The notes below the pieces were generated by a model, which saw only the letters and a list, made by a program, of their open reading frames with translations, had not been told where the DNA came from and ran no database searches. The translations under genes were made by a program, and so were the position numbers. Positions 44,987-54,697 of a DNA stretch of 64,000 nt are shown in pieces (positions within the stretch are counted from its first letter, which is position 1; the number at the start of each line of letters is the position of its first letter). The stretch spans positions 62,001 to 126,000 of the forward strand of contig NZ_SLZG01000012.1 of the NCBI RefSeq assembly GCF_004341625.1, written 5' to 3'. This DNA is from Rhizobium sp. BK376 (GTDB taxonomy: Bacteria > Pseudomonadota > Alphaproteobacteria > Rhizobiales > Rhizobiaceae).

Positions 44987-47900
44987 TCACGCATCCGATT
45001 TCTCTCGCAGCCCTTCCCAGAGCTGTCCCGGGCCGAGCAAGATGTCTTTGATGCCGTCGCGCACCTTCTGGGAATCCAGTGCCTGTTTGCTCATGGTGGC
45101 GTGAGCATCGAAGGCGTCCATAATGGCGTCGAGGATTGCCTTGGAAAGGTCCGGCGAGTTGGCGAACTGTTCCTTCGTGTTGTGCTCGGCTTGCCGGGCT
45201 AACGTCTCGGACTCCATGAGTTTCCCCTTGAGGACGTTGTTGACGTAGATCACTTGATCGTCGTCAGTCAGCTCACCTTGGAAGAGGTCATTGACCCGCG
45301 CCACAATTTCGGCGAGCAGCGCCTTCTCTTTGTCCTGCACGGAGCCTGAACCCGGGGCCGTATACGGCGTCAAAGGCTCTGAGAAGCCGCTCAGTGCCAG
45401 ATCCCGCTCGCCCTTGCTCGACAGCTTGTGGTGCGTCAGCTTGATCTGAGACACATCAACCACATCCCGTTCACGACCGAACTCCAGCAGCGGTATCAGC
45501 CGCTTGAAGAAGATCGAGCGTTTCTCGATGTCGGTATTGCCGTAATCGAAGATCTGAGACAGGAAGGCATAGACGCGGATGAAGGCTCCCATGTCGCCAC
45601 GGAAGAGCAGCAGGGCGTCCATCTCGTCCTTGGCGTCCTTCGCGCCCCTCTCGTCCTCCTTCGACAAGGCCACCCGACGGAAATCCTGCGCCTCCTTGTA
45701 TGCCTTCAGCAACCGATCAGCGACCGGCATAATGGCAGCTATGAGGTCGCCTTGGGTCGAATGCGGATCGAGCTCTGCTTTGACCACCCGATCAACCTCG
45801 AAGCTGTCGTAGTAGCCAGAAGCGTCAAGCTTCGCCCTCAAGTCGAATACCAAGTTGGGATCGGTCACTCCGGCCAGTTCCGCCGTTTCGTAGTAGGTCT
45901 GGAACGCCTTGAGGATGTCATCCGAGCTATTGACGAAATCGAGGACATAGGTTGTGTCCTTGCCTGGATGCGCCCGATTGAGACGGGAGAGCGTCTGAAC
46001 GGCCTGAATACCAGCTAAGCGGCGATCCACATACATGCCGCAGAGCAGAGGCTGATCGAAGCCTGTCTGGAATTTATTGGCCACCAGCAGGACGTGGTAT
46101 TCTGGCAGCTTGAAGGTCTCGCGGATGTCGCCACCTTTCAGGCCCGGGTTCAACTCCTTGCTCGTCTCAAGGAATGGCTCAGGCCCGCTTTCCTTGTCAT
46201 CGACCTCGCCGGAGAAGGCCACCAACGTTCCGAGATCGTAGCCCTGCTCCCGAATGTATTTCCGAATTGCGATCTGCCAGCGTACGGCCTCTATGCGGCT
46301 GCCGGTCACGACCATGGCCTTTGCCTTGCCATTAAGCAACGGCTGGACATTCGCTCGGTAGTGCTCGACGACGATCTGTACCTTCTGGCTGATGTTGTAC
46401 GGATGAAGGCGAACCCAGCGCATCAGGGCCTTAACAGCTTCCTTCCGCTCGACCTCGCGATCCTCCATCTCATCCCCGGCGTTTGCCAGTTTGAAGGCGA
46501 GATCATAGGGCGTGTAGTTCTTCAGCACGTCAAGGATGAAGCCCTCTTCAATGGCCTGACGCATCGAATAGACATGGAATGGGGCTGGCTTGTTGTTGTC
46601 GCTTGCCGGCTCTTTCGGATCTGGCCGACGCCCGAAGAGTTCCAACGTCTTGCCTTTGGGTGTCGCAGTGAAGGCAACGTAGGTAATGCCGCTTTCGCTT
46701 GCACGGGTTGCCATCTGAGCCGCGAGAACGTCTTCACTACTCACTTCGCCACCGTCTCCGAGTTCCGCCAGCTCTTCCGGCGAAAGCACCTGCTTCAGCT
46801 TAGAGGCTGTCTCGCCCGTCTGGCTGGAATGCGCCTCGTCGGCAATGACGGCAAACCTCTTGCCTTGAGTTGCAGCCAGTTCCCGAACAGCGTTCAGCGC
46901 AAAAGGAAAGGTCTGAATCGTGCAGACCACAATCTTCTTGCCTCCCGCCAACGCTTCGGCCAGTTTGCCGCTCTTCGCCCCGCCCTCACTGGTGATAGTC
47001 TCGACAACACCCGTCGTGCGCTCGAAGCCAAAGATTGCCTCTTGAAGCTGGGTGTCGATTACATTGCGGTCAGAGACGACTATAACGGTGTCGAACACCT
47101 TGCGGTGCTGCTCATCGTGGAGATCGGCAAGAAAATGGGCCGACCATGCGATAGAGTTCGTCTTTCCCGATCCAGCCGAGTGTTGAATCAGGTATTTGCT
47201 CCCGGCACCTTCGGCGAGAACTGCGGCCTGAAGCCTTCGCGTGGCATCAAGTTGGTGAAAGCGTGGAAAGATCAGGCTGGCGATCTTCTTCTTCTTGTCC
47301 ATTTGCGCGACAATGTAGCGCCCGAGGATCTCCAGCCACGAATGGCGCTCCCAAATCTCCCGCCAAAGGTAGCCTGTAGGATGGCCGCTCTGATCAGGCG
47401 GATTACCCTTTCCGCCGCCATTGCCCTTGTTGAACGGCAGGAAGCGAGTGTCCGCGCCCTCAAGCTTGGTCGTCATCATCACTTCGGCATTGCTGACCGC
47501 GAAGTGAACCATGGCGCCGCTCGGGAAACTAAGGAGCGGCTCCGGGGATTGCCCTTTGGGGCTCGGATGACGGTCGAACCGAAACTGGTCCACAGCATCG
47601 TGGACGCTCTGGGTGAAATCGGTCTTCAATTCGACGGTCGAGACAGGGATTCCATTAAGGAATAGCACGAGATCGATGCAATTCTCGTTGACCTTGGAAT
47701 AACGCACCTGCCGGATGACGCGCAGCCGGTTGGCGTTATATCGGGCGAGAATTTCCTCATTCAGGCCAAATGCAGGTTTGAACTCGGCAAGTTTCAGCGG
47801 CGTCCGAAGGCCAATCAGTTCAACGCCGTGACGCAGAACATCAAGCGTTCCGCGCTCGTCGAGCTGTTTGCGTATACGATCGGACAACATAGTTTCGGCA

Positions 47901-48094
47901 GCGGGACCGTGATTCTTGGCCAGTGTGTCCCATGCCTTTGGCTGCGAGGCTTGGACCCATGCGACGACATCCGGTACAAACAGCGCTCGGCTGCGGTCGT
48001 ATTGGGCGGCGTCGTTTGCCGAATGAAGCCAGCCATGCGCAGCAAGATGGCCACAGATTTCCGCTTCGAAACTAATTTCTTTGTGAAGGGACAT
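44987..48094 (-). CDS. hsdR: Type I restriction enzyme, HsdR subunit
   Basis: A 1035-residue motor-nuclease. The PD-(D/E)xK nuclease shows Asp141 and Glu155-Leu-Lys157 (STVELKT). The helicase has Walker A HSAGSGKTN (about 305-313), DEAH (419-422), FTATPKG and the motif VI region LSRLNRAHPGK. The start at 48094 shares TAATG with the hsdS stop; 43 upstream open codons lie in hsdS. It translocates and cuts unmethylated DNA with the HsdM/HsdS core. All key motifs are intact. Confidence 0.95.
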   Translation of the reverse strand: MSLHKEISFEAEICGHLAAHGWLHSANDAAQYDRSRALFVPDVVAWVQASQPKAWDTLAKNHGPAAETMLSDRIRKQLDERGTLDVLRHGVELIGLRTPLKLAEFKPAFGLNEEILARYNANRLRVIRQVRYSKVNENCIDLVLFLNGIPVSTVELKTDFTQSVHDAVDQFRFDRHPSPKGQSPEPLLSFPSGAMVHFAVSNAEVMMTTKLEGADTRFLPFNKGNGGGKGNPPDQSGHPTGYLWREIWERHSWLEILGRYIVAQMDKKKKIASLIFPRFHQLDATRRLQAAVLAEGAGSKYLIQHSAGSGKTNSIAWSAHFLADLHDEQHRKVFDTVIVVSDRNVIDTQLQEAIFGFERTTGVVETITSEGGAKSGKLAEALAGGKKIVVCTIQTFPFALNAVRELAATQGKRFAVIADEAHSSQTGETASKLKQVLSPEELAELGDGGEVSSEDVLAAQMATRASESGITYVAFTATPKGKTLELFGRRPDPKEPASDNNKPAPFHVYSMRQAIEEGFILDVLKNYTPYDLAFKLANAGDEMEDREVERKEAVKALMRWVRLHPYNISQKVQIVVEHYRANVQPLLNGKAKAMVVTGSRIEAVRWQIAIRKYIREQGYDLGTLVAFSGEVDDKESGPEPFLETSKELNPGLKGGDIRETFKLPEYHVLLVANKFQTGFDQPLLCGMYVDRRLAGIQAVQTLSRLNRAHPGKDTTYVLDFVNSSDDILKAFQTYYETAELAGVTDPNLVFDLRAKLDASGYYDSFEVDRVVKAELDPHSTQGDLIAAIMPVADRLLKAYKEAQDFRRVALSKEDERGAKDAKDEMDALLLFRGDMGAFIRVYAFLSQIFDYGNTDIEKRSIFFKRLIPLLEFGRERDVVDVSQIKLTHHKLSSKGERDLALSGFSEPLTPYTAPGSGSVQDKEKALLAEIVARVNDLFQGELTDDDQVIYVNNVLKGKLMESETLARQAEHNTKEQFANSPDLSKAILDAIMDAFDAHATMSKQALDSQKVRDGIKDILLGPGQLWEGLREKSDA

Positions 48095-50007
48095 TAGATT
48101 ACCAGCCTCCCCGTTTGAGTGCGAGGCCCTTGGCCCATGGGAATGATGCCATTCCTCCGCATCCATCCCAGCCATGTATGCAGTTCGTCGCGCTTGAACT
48201 TCAGTGGCTTCTCGTGATGCCACTCGGTGAGAAAGCCTGTGATAATCCCCTCATCATTGATCGTGGCCCGATCAAGAAGCGCATCATTCCAAACGGCAAA
48301 GAGTGTGGCCACCGCCTCAGCACCCTTGGTGTCCAGATCGCCAACCTTGGTTAGTACTTGCTCGAAACGTTCACGGCGGTCTCCCAACAAGGGTCCAAGA
48401 TCTTCCCTTTCAACCTTTGGCCTTGGCCCGGAAAACCTGTAGGCCACCGCGCTGCCGCGACCATCAGGTTGCGCAACGAGCACTTCCCCATCCCGCTGAA
48501 GAAGGCGCTCGATGTCGGAAATGAGCGCACGATCAAGAGGACCAGCCGCTTCCCGTTGGTAGCTTCCTCCAAGCTCTTCGATCCCAGCATATGTTTCTGC
48601 TAAGTAGACGAGCTTCTGCAGCTTTACCCGACCAAACGTTGGCCGATGGGCAAGTCGCCGCACGACTTCGAAGCCTACGGCGGCTCGCACCAAGGTGGCG
48701 TCAGCTGCTGGCGTTTGCTGATGCCGCACATCGATTTTTCCAGTTACAGCAGCGGCAATAAGCGCGGAGCGTCGCTCTTGCAGAAGAGTTATCGCCCGTT
48801 CTGCAGCCGCTTGTAGGCGTTCGTTCTTTTTCGTCTCTTGCTCCAAATGAGCAGCTATGGCTTGCTGTTCGTCCAGTGGGGGAATTGGAACGTTCATTGA
48901 CGTCCAAGCATCCATCCGTAACGCTTTGGTGCCATGCCCCGCTTCGTCAAGCCTCGACAGCGTCTCCCTCTCAAGTCCGCGCAATACCCATGCGAGGAAG
49001 TCGTTGTCTATGCCAACGCCATTGACTGCTTTGAGGTCCTGATTGATCGCCATTGGAACAGTAGATACGCACACGGGGAAAGCTCTCGCGAGCATCATTC
49101 CCCGAACCAAAACAATGATGGATCCTGCAGGAACCAGAGAGGCAGCACCATCCTGAAGCGCTGCTTCGGTGATAGAGTCCAAGGTTGTTGCCAGCAGATC
49201 TGACTTAAGATCTTTCGCTGATGCCCACGGTACGGATCCCTCCCAGTAATCAGGATTCGCCTTACTCGGTGTTCCCCCGCTCTGAAATCCAGCAACATAC
49301 TTTAGCGGCGTCACCGGCCAATGCTCTGGCACCTTGCCTAGCCATTCGATTCCCGTGTCCTTCATCGGCGCATTCGGGTTCAACCCGTTAGTGACGGCAT
49401 GGGAAATGGCGGCCTGACGCTTCTCTTTCAGCAGGTCGATCAACCGCCTTTGCTCCTCTACCAGCGCATCGATCTTGGCTGTTTCGCGGTCGAGGAAGGT
49501 GACGATGGCGGCTTGTTCTGCCAAGGGAGGTAAAGGGAGCGGCAACGAAGAGATAAAGTCCCAACTAGCGCGGGGCATCTTGGCACCGTAGGTAGATCCA
49601 TCAACGATCGAGATAAAATCTCTACTTAGCACAAAGTATTGCGCGAAACGGGGATTGGTCTGAGCCGCGGGTCGCAAGACATGGAAATCGCCAACCGCTT
49701 GCCCATTGGAAGTGGCCAAGAGAGCTTTTGCCAAATAGGGGCGCAACTTCCCGAACAGGATGTCCCCTGCGCGAAATGAGGTACCCTCGCCTTCGTACGT
49801 CGTGTCCGTTTCGAGGTATCTTCCTGACCAGCTCTCGATGTTCTCCAGCGCAATTTTATGATCTTCATTCCCGCCCTTCGTGGTTACTAGGCGTAGTCCA
49901 TGCTTGAAGCGAACAATGTCCCAGTGGCTGGGAACTTCGCCTATCCAATCCACACCGCTTGGCTGATAGCTCGAATACTCCGAGAGCTTCTGGATCACAG
50001 GTGTCAT
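48094..50007 (-). CDS. hsdS: Type I restriction-modification specificity subunit HsdS with extra C-terminal domain
   Basis: A 637-residue protein. Two target-recognition domains (about 15-160 and 217-375) each end in a conserved helix region (PLPPLAEQAAIVTFLDRET and PIPPLDEQQAIAAHLEQET). Normal HsdS proteins stop near residue 430; here about 205 more residues follow. They begin GRVKLQKLVYLAETYAG and include YQREAAGPLD, like the start of Panacea/SocA-type (DUF4065) domains. The gene overlaps hsdM (ATGA) and hsdR (TAATG). The extension's role is unknown. Confidence 0.93.
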   Translation of the reverse strand: MTPVIQKLSEYSSYQPSGVDWIGEVPSHWDIVRFKHGLRLVTTKGGNEDHKIALENIESWSGRYLETDTTYEGEGTSFRAGDILFGKLRPYLAKALLATSNGQAVGDFHVLRPAAQTNPRFAQYFVLSRDFISIVDGSTYGAKMPRASWDFISSLPLPLPPLAEQAAIVTFLDRETAKIDALVEEQRRLIDLLKEKRQAAISHAVTNGLNPNAPMKDTGIEWLGKVPEHWPVTPLKYVAGFQSGGTPSKANPDYWEGSVPWASAKDLKSDLLATTLDSITEAALQDGAASLVPAGSIIVLVRGMMLARAFPVCVSTVPMAINQDLKAVNGVGIDNDFLAWVLRGLERETLSRLDEAGHGTKALRMDAWTSMNVPIPPLDEQQAIAAHLEQETKKNERLQAAAERAITLLQERRSALIAAAVTGKIDVRHQQTPAADATLVRAAVGFEVVRRLAHRPTFGRVKLQKLVYLAETYAGIEELGGSYQREAAGPLDRALISDIERLLQRDGEVLVAQPDGRGSAVAYRFSGPRPKVEREDLGPLLGDRRERFEQVLTKVGDLDTKGAEAVATLFAVWNDALLDRATINDEGIITGFLTEWHHEKPLKFKRDELHTWLGWMRRNGIIPMGQGPRTQTGRLVI

Positions 50008-51839
50008 GCGGACAATCCTCCGAGCATCTTCAGGATGCTGCCCGTAATCTTCTTCAGCTCAACATCAATCTCTTCTAGTGGACGCGGCGGTTCGAAGACA
50101 TAGAAGTGACGGTTGAATGGAATCTCGTATCCTACTTTGATCTTCTCATCGTCGATCCAGGCATCCTTGGCGTGGGGCAGAACCTCTCGGGCGAAATAGT
50201 CCTCGATCCGCTCCGACAACGGTACGTTCTCCGTGTCACGCAGGGCAGTGTCCGCCTGTGGCTGGCCCTTGGACTTGGCCCGGGATCCGAACACCACCTT
50301 CCCGTGCTCGTCCAGCAGCGGACGTTCCACCGTGATCGTGCGATAGCCGAAGGCCTCGTTGGGGAAGATCTGGGACAGGGGCGCGAGTTTGACCTTGCCG
50401 CCCTCCGGAGCCACCGGCGGCGCGTCCCCGGCGGTCACAACCTCGCGTCCGATTTCCTTGCCGCTAGTATTGAGGACTGTTGCGGTCTGAGCCTCGGAGA
50501 ATGTGCCAAACAGGCGGGTAATGGTGGCGATGTCCGCTTCGCCCATTTCCTTGCGCTTCGACCCGAGGCTCTTGCGCATCTTCTGCCAGAAGGAAGAGCC
50601 GTCGATCAGCTGTGTCTTGCCCTTGCGGTGCACTGGCTTGCGGTTGGATAGGACCCAGACATAGGTGGAAATGCCGGTGTTGTAGAACATGTCCGTCGGC
50701 AACGCGATGATGGCTTCCAGTAGGTCGTTCTCCAGTACGTAGCGACGGATCTCGCTCTCGCCGCTTCCAGCCCCGCCGGTGAACAGGGGGGAGCCATTGA
50801 GGACAATGGCAAAGCGACTGCCGCCGTCCACCGCCGGGCGCATCTTGGAAATGAGATGCAGCAGGAACAGCAGCGAGCCATCGGACACGCGGGGAAGGCC
50901 GGGGCCGAAGCGACCGTTGAAGCCTTTCTGCTCATGTTCCGCCCGAACATCCTTCTCAACCTTCTTCCACTCGACGCCGAAGGGCGGGTTGGAGAGCATG
51001 TAGTCGAACTTGGCGTCGGCATGGCCGTCCTCGGACAGCGTGTTGCCGAAGACGATGTTGCTAACGTCCTGCCCCTTAATCAGCATGTCCGCCTTGCAGA
51101 TCGCGTAGGATTCCGGGTTCAACTCCTGCCCGTTCATCACCAGACGGGCCTGTTCGTTGTGCTCGGCGAGATACTCCTCGGCAATCGACAGCATCCCGCC
51201 GGTTCCTGCTGTCGGATCGTAGATGGTGCGGACAACACCCGGCTTCGACAGGATGTCGTCATCCTCGACGAACAGGAGGTTGACCATAAGCTTAATGACT
51301 TCGCGGGGTGTGAAGTGCTCCCCGGCGGTCTCGTTCGACAGTTCGGAGAATCTGCGGATCAGCTCCTCGAAGATCTGCCCCATCTGCATGTTGCTGACCT
51401 TGTCGGGATGAAGATCCACCCGGGCAAACTTCTCGGCCACCTGATAGAGCAGCTTGGCCTTGGCCAACCGGTCGATCTGCGCGGCGAACTCGAAACGCTC
51501 GAAGATGTCGCGGACATCCTCCGAAAAGCCTTGGACATATGCATAGAGGTTCGCTGAGATGTTGTCCTGATCGCCAGTCAACAGCTTCATGTCGAGCTTG
51601 GAGGTATTGTAGAACGTCTGCCCCGCTTTACGCAGCAGAAATGGCTCGGGATTGACCCCGGCAGCGGTCTTGGCTTCAAGCTCAGCGAGTACAGCCTGTT
51701 TCGTCGGCTCCAGAACGCAGTCGATGCGGCGAAGCACGGTAAACGGTAGGATCACCTTTCCGTAATCGGCTTGCTTGTAGTCGCCACGGAGGAGGTCGGC
51801 GACAGACCAGATGAATGCCGAAAGTGCCTGTTGATTCAT
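50004..51839 (-). CDS. hsdM: Type I DNA methyltransferase subunit HsdM
   Basis: A 611-residue N6-adenine methyltransferase. An N-terminal helical domain (SAFIWSVADLLRGDYKQ) precedes motif I DPTAGTGG (208-215) and motif IV NPPF (284-287). GGGGAATGG precedes the start at 51839, which is preferred to the ATG nine codons upstream. First gene of hsdM-hsdS-hsdR. Confidence 0.95.
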   Translation of the reverse strand: MNQQALSAFIWSVADLLRGDYKQADYGKVILPFTVLRRIDCVLEPTKQAVLAELEAKTAAGVNPEPFLLRKAGQTFYNTSKLDMKLLTGDQDNISANLYAYVQGFSEDVRDIFERFEFAAQIDRLAKAKLLYQVAEKFARVDLHPDKVSNMQMGQIFEELIRRFSELSNETAGEHFTPREVIKLMVNLLFVEDDDILSKPGVVRTIYDPTAGTGGMLSIAEEYLAEHNEQARLVMNGQELNPESYAICKADMLIKGQDVSNIVFGNTLSEDGHADAKFDYMLSNPPFGVEWKKVEKDVRAEHEQKGFNGRFGPGLPRVSDGSLLFLLHLISKMRPAVDGGSRFAIVLNGSPLFTGGAGSGESEIRRYVLENDLLEAIIALPTDMFYNTGISTYVWVLSNRKPVHRKGKTQLIDGSSFWQKMRKSLGSKRKEMGEADIATITRLFGTFSEAQTATVLNTSGKEIGREVVTAGDAPPVAPEGGKVKLAPLSQIFPNEAFGYRTITVERPLLDEHGKVVFGSRAKSKGQPQADTALRDTENVPLSERIEDYFAREVLPHAKDAWIDDEKIKVGYEIPFNRHFYVFEPPRPLEEIDVELKKITGSILKMLGGLSA

Positions 51840-52179
51840 GCCATTCCCCGAATGCGTGTGCTGCATCTGTTATCGACCGCGTCGGTAAACAGGTAGTGAC
51901 CTGTAGGAGCAGTAGCGGAATGTTTTGGTAGAAAAATGCGAGCGCCCCATCAGATAAGCGACTGGTGGCGGTTCCCCCCGGTACCCCCGACCAAATAGAC
52001 GTCCTCTACATCCACGCTAAAGCGGCAGGTCGTCCCTGTTCGCTCGCAGCGCTGACCAGCGGACGGCTGGTGATTCTATGCGTCACGTCCTGTGAAATGG
52101 AACAGGTTTCACCTCAACCTCGCCTAAGTGGGCTCGGATCGCCAGACCAGATCTTGCCCGCGTAGCGGTATGGGGGTCA

Positions 52180-52605
52180 TTACGCAAGGCGAACGCTGGA
52201 AGCATCAGTTTGAACTGGGAGCTTGGTGTACTCTTCCGTAGAAACTACCGTACCAGTCTGCAGCTCCCAAACAAACGCATCATCCTTCAGCTTGGCGTCG
52301 AATCTAGCTCCGCCCTCGGGATCAAACTCTATGGCATCCAGTGGAATACGTACCGCGTACACAAACTTGAACTGATGATTCAGCCCTGTCGTAAGAGTTA
52401 GTCTGGCGCGATCCGTCGTGAACCGCGTCGTAAAGCATAAAGGCCAGCGCTGAAGCGGGTGATTCATATCGTCTAAAGAATAATGAAGGGCAAGGACGTG
52501 CTGTTCCCAGGCGGTCACGCATTGATCTCGTTCCACTGCCTCACGGATCCGATCAAAGAGAGGCTGGTCTTCTATTTGTTGAGCTGGGGGACGTCTGACA
52601 AGCAT
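52180..52605 (-). CDS. Hypothetical protein upstream of hsdM
   Basis: A 141-residue product from MLVRRPPAQQ, with AGGAAC before the ATG; an in-frame ATG 24 codons upstream is possible. Mixed alpha/beta composition with a C-terminal part that reads like beta strands (FKFVYAVRIPLDAIEFDPEGGARFD). I recognise no family. It lies 340 bp upstream of hsdM on the same strand; the space between appears empty. Confidence 0.5.
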   Translation of the reverse strand: MLVRRPPAQQIEDQPLFDRIREAVERDQCVTAWEQHVLALHYSLDDMNHPLQRWPLCFTTRFTTDRARLTLTTGLNHQFKFVYAVRIPLDAIEFDPEGGARFDAKLKDDAFVWELQTGTVVSTEEYTKLPVQTDASSVRLA

Positions 52606-52728
52606 GAGGATGTTCCTGAAACATAATAGGCACGACCTAACGAGCAAGTCCAAATTTACAGTTAAACGGTTGGCCATGCGTGCGGTGTGGGCTTGAGATC
52701 GAGCGGCTGGAATCTAGTGCAGACGCGC

Positions 52729-52820
52729 GTCCACAAAGCTTACTTTTTGGACAACCTTCACTTGACTGTCCACTTCGCGTCCACTAACCATTTGTCCACA
52801 TTTCTCTTAGAGTGAGGACA
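52729..52820. promoter_or_regulatory. Cluster of TGTCC motifs upstream of the serine recombinase
   Basis: Six copies of (T)GTCC or its reverse occur at about 52729, 52748 (reverse), 52767, 52779, 52793 and 52816 (reverse), three of them as TGTCCAC or GTCCAC-like repeats. This resembles a res-type crossover/accessory site or an autoregulatory site for the recombinase that starts at 52825. Confidence 0.5.
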
Positions 52821-52824
52821 TTGC

Positions 52825-53379
52825 ATGATCGTCGGCTACGCCAGAGTTAGCTCCACCGGCCAAGACCATCAGACACAGATCGATCGATTGAAAGAAGTCG
52901 GTTGTGAGAAGGTCTTCAGCGAGAAGCTCAGCGGCCTCGACCGAGATCGACCTGAACTGCAGAAGGCGCTGGAGTTCGTCCGGGAGAGCGATGTGCTGAT
53001 AATTACTAAGCTCGATCGTTTGGCCCGTAGCGCTTCGCACCTCCACCAGATCGTGGATGGACTAACGGCCAAGGGCGTCGGCTTCAAGGTGCTTGATGAT
53101 AGCGGCATTGATACCACGACCCGCTCCGGGAAGCTGCTCTTCGGTATCCTCGCATCCTTTGCCGAATTTGAGACCGCGTTGCGACGTGAGCGTCAGTTGG
53201 ACGGCATTGCCAAGGCGAAAGCCGAGGGAAAGACTGGTGGCCGACCGGCGCTCATTACCTCTGAGATCAAAGCTCAGATCACGGCTATGAAGAAGGAAGG
53301 CGCGAGTGTGCGGCAAATCGCAGCTCAGATAGGGTTCAGCAAGTCAGCCGTCCAGAAAGTGATTGAGGAGGCGCGGTGA
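52825..53379 (+). CDS. Serine recombinase (resolvase/invertase family)
   Basis: A 184-residue small serine recombinase. The catalytic serine is in YARVSSTGQD (about residue 9-10), with TKLDRLARS and the long helix GILASFAEFETALRRERQLDGIAKAKAEGK; the C-terminal helix-turn-helix is SVRQIAAQIGFSKSAVQKVI. Likely resolves dimers or inverts DNA at nearby sites. It is complete and lies mid-island, so may be a remnant of a plasmid or transposon. Confidence 0.92.
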   Translation: MIVGYARVSSTGQDHQTQIDRLKEVGCEKVFSEKLSGLDRDRPELQKALEFVRESDVLIITKLDRLARSASHLHQIVDGLTAKGVGFKVLDDSGIDTTTRSGKLLFGILASFAEFETALRRERQLDGIAKAKAEGKTGGRPALITSEIKAQITAMKKEGASVRQIAAQIGFSKSAVQKVIEEAR

Positions 53380-53458
53380 CGGAGAGATAGCGGCAGCAGT
53401 AGCTCGTCATTCGAATTTCTCAAGCCACCTCACGGAACCTCACCCCTAGGAAACAGCA

Positions 53459-53599
53459 CTACTTCACGTCGAAATCGCACCCATCTTCTTCCTCATCAGC
53501 CACGGATGCAGGGCCCACATATTCACTCAAATCGACATAATCGTCGAAGTTCTTGAACTTACGTCGGCGTAGCGGATCGCTGTCGATCTCGACCCCCAT
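53459..53599 (-). CDS. Small acidic open reading frame, possibly a gene remnant
   Basis: Forty-six codons from ATG at 53599 (preceded by GGTGG) read MGVEIDSDPLRRRKFKNF and end in an acidic tail DEEEDGCDFDVK. Codon use looks protein-like and the frame stays open 14 codons upstream (RTDRWY). It may be a small gene or the 3' end of a larger lost one. The rest of 53380-53946 shows nothing else convincing. Confidence 0.35.
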   Translation of the reverse strand: MGVEIDSDPLRRRKFKNFDDYVDLSEYVGPASVADEEEDGCDFDVK

Positions 53600-53946
53600 G
53601 TACCACCGATCTGTACGTGAACAGGGTCTCTGCAAATGACGCTAACGAACTTCGACCGATCATCGAAGGTATGAAGCCTGAGGCGAATGGCCTATAGTTC
53701 TGAAGGCTAGTTATCGAACATAGCGCGAGTTCGACCAGCCTCCCGGTGCCGGAGATATAGTGACCCAGTACGCGGATCACCAACGAGAGGCATCGGCCAT
53801 CAAGGGCGGCTGACTGCAATAGGTGCTCCACTAGGAGACAGGTCGCCCTCTTCTCCTGAACATCCAGCAACAGAACAACCGCAACGAAGCTTTTGTCACC
53901 GTCATGGCGGCGGCGGCGGCTCGTGTTTGAAAAACATAAGGGAAGA

Positions 53947-54591
53947 ATGGAATACACCAAGCAAGTCCTAGACAGATCTACGGGTGAACTTGTCACCATC
54001 TCCACCGGGGAGTGGAGAACGATTACCGAAGTTGCAGATATGCATAGCATCGGGGGCCGTAAGTTCCGGGTCGTCCTCAGAAGACTGAACTTTCTCCAGC
54101 TCGAATATGTGGGCGAAGACTGGCGGCACCGCCTTGCCCCATGGGTGACAGAACGGGGATGGGGGAAACGTCTGAGACGAAATTTCGGTGAACGCTCAAC
54201 GCCGTTCGATGTCGTCAGCCCGGAAGCCCAAGAGTGGATCGGGCAACACCTAGCGTTGGTGCTGGCGGAAATGGAAGCTGAGGTATCACCGGAGATTGCT
54301 ACTGCGGTCGCCGCTTTAGATGGCTTCCGCACGGCTAGGAATGAATACCGCGCCAAGCTCACCGACGGAAGAGAAATGTCGGTTGAGGAAATGGTTCGAT
54401 GGATGTCGGACTACTTTCCAAAGCTAAGCCAGCCAGAGATCGCCACGGCGCTCGATGTCAGTCAACAGCTTGTGTCTCGCTATCAAGATCAGCGGTCCAA
54501 GTCTCTCAAGCGAGCCCGAGCCTTACGGGGGTCTCGACCGGGCTCAATCGCGGCTGCGGCCTTAACCATGGTCTTCAATCGTTGTGCTTAG
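53947..54591 (+). CDS. Island protein with C-terminal helix-turn-helix
   Basis: A 214-residue protein; AAGGGAAG precedes the ATG at 53947. The C-terminal part LSQPEIATALDVSQQLVSRYQ is a clear helix-turn-helix, followed by basic residues KSLKRARALRGSR. The N-terminal part (GEWRTITEVADMHSIGGRKFRVVLRRL) may be another winged helix. It could be a replication or control protein of an ancestral plasmid or phage; I cannot name the family. Confidence 0.65.
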   Translation: MEYTKQVLDRSTGELVTISTGEWRTITEVADMHSIGGRKFRVVLRRLNFLQLEYVGEDWRHRLAPWVTERGWGKRLRRNFGERSTPFDVVSPEAQEWIGQHLALVLAEMEAEVSPEIATAVAALDGFRTARNEYRAKLTDGREMSVEEMVRWMSDYFPKLSQPEIATALDVSQQLVSRYQDQRSKSLKRARALRGSRPGSIAAAALTMVFNRCA

Positions 54592-54697
54592 GCAAATTAC
54601 TTAAGCACACAACACACCCATAAATTACAACATCAAGCACAGAACAACCGCACCATCCGGTTCGCGGCTGTGCTCCCGCATTGAATGAAAGGACCTG

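Noticed and set aside
46094..47665. Long open frame (523 codons) on the plus strand
   Set aside because: It is antisense to hsdR, whose motifs are complete; the antisense product has no family features.
52729..52820. Possible CRISPR or iteron array
   Set aside because: The repeats are only 5-7 bases long and irregularly spaced in both orientations; no cas or rep genes are present.
53559..54362. 267-codon minus-strand frame in the island
   Set aside because: Mostly antisense to the HTH protein gene, which has a good start and a clear helix-turn-helix.
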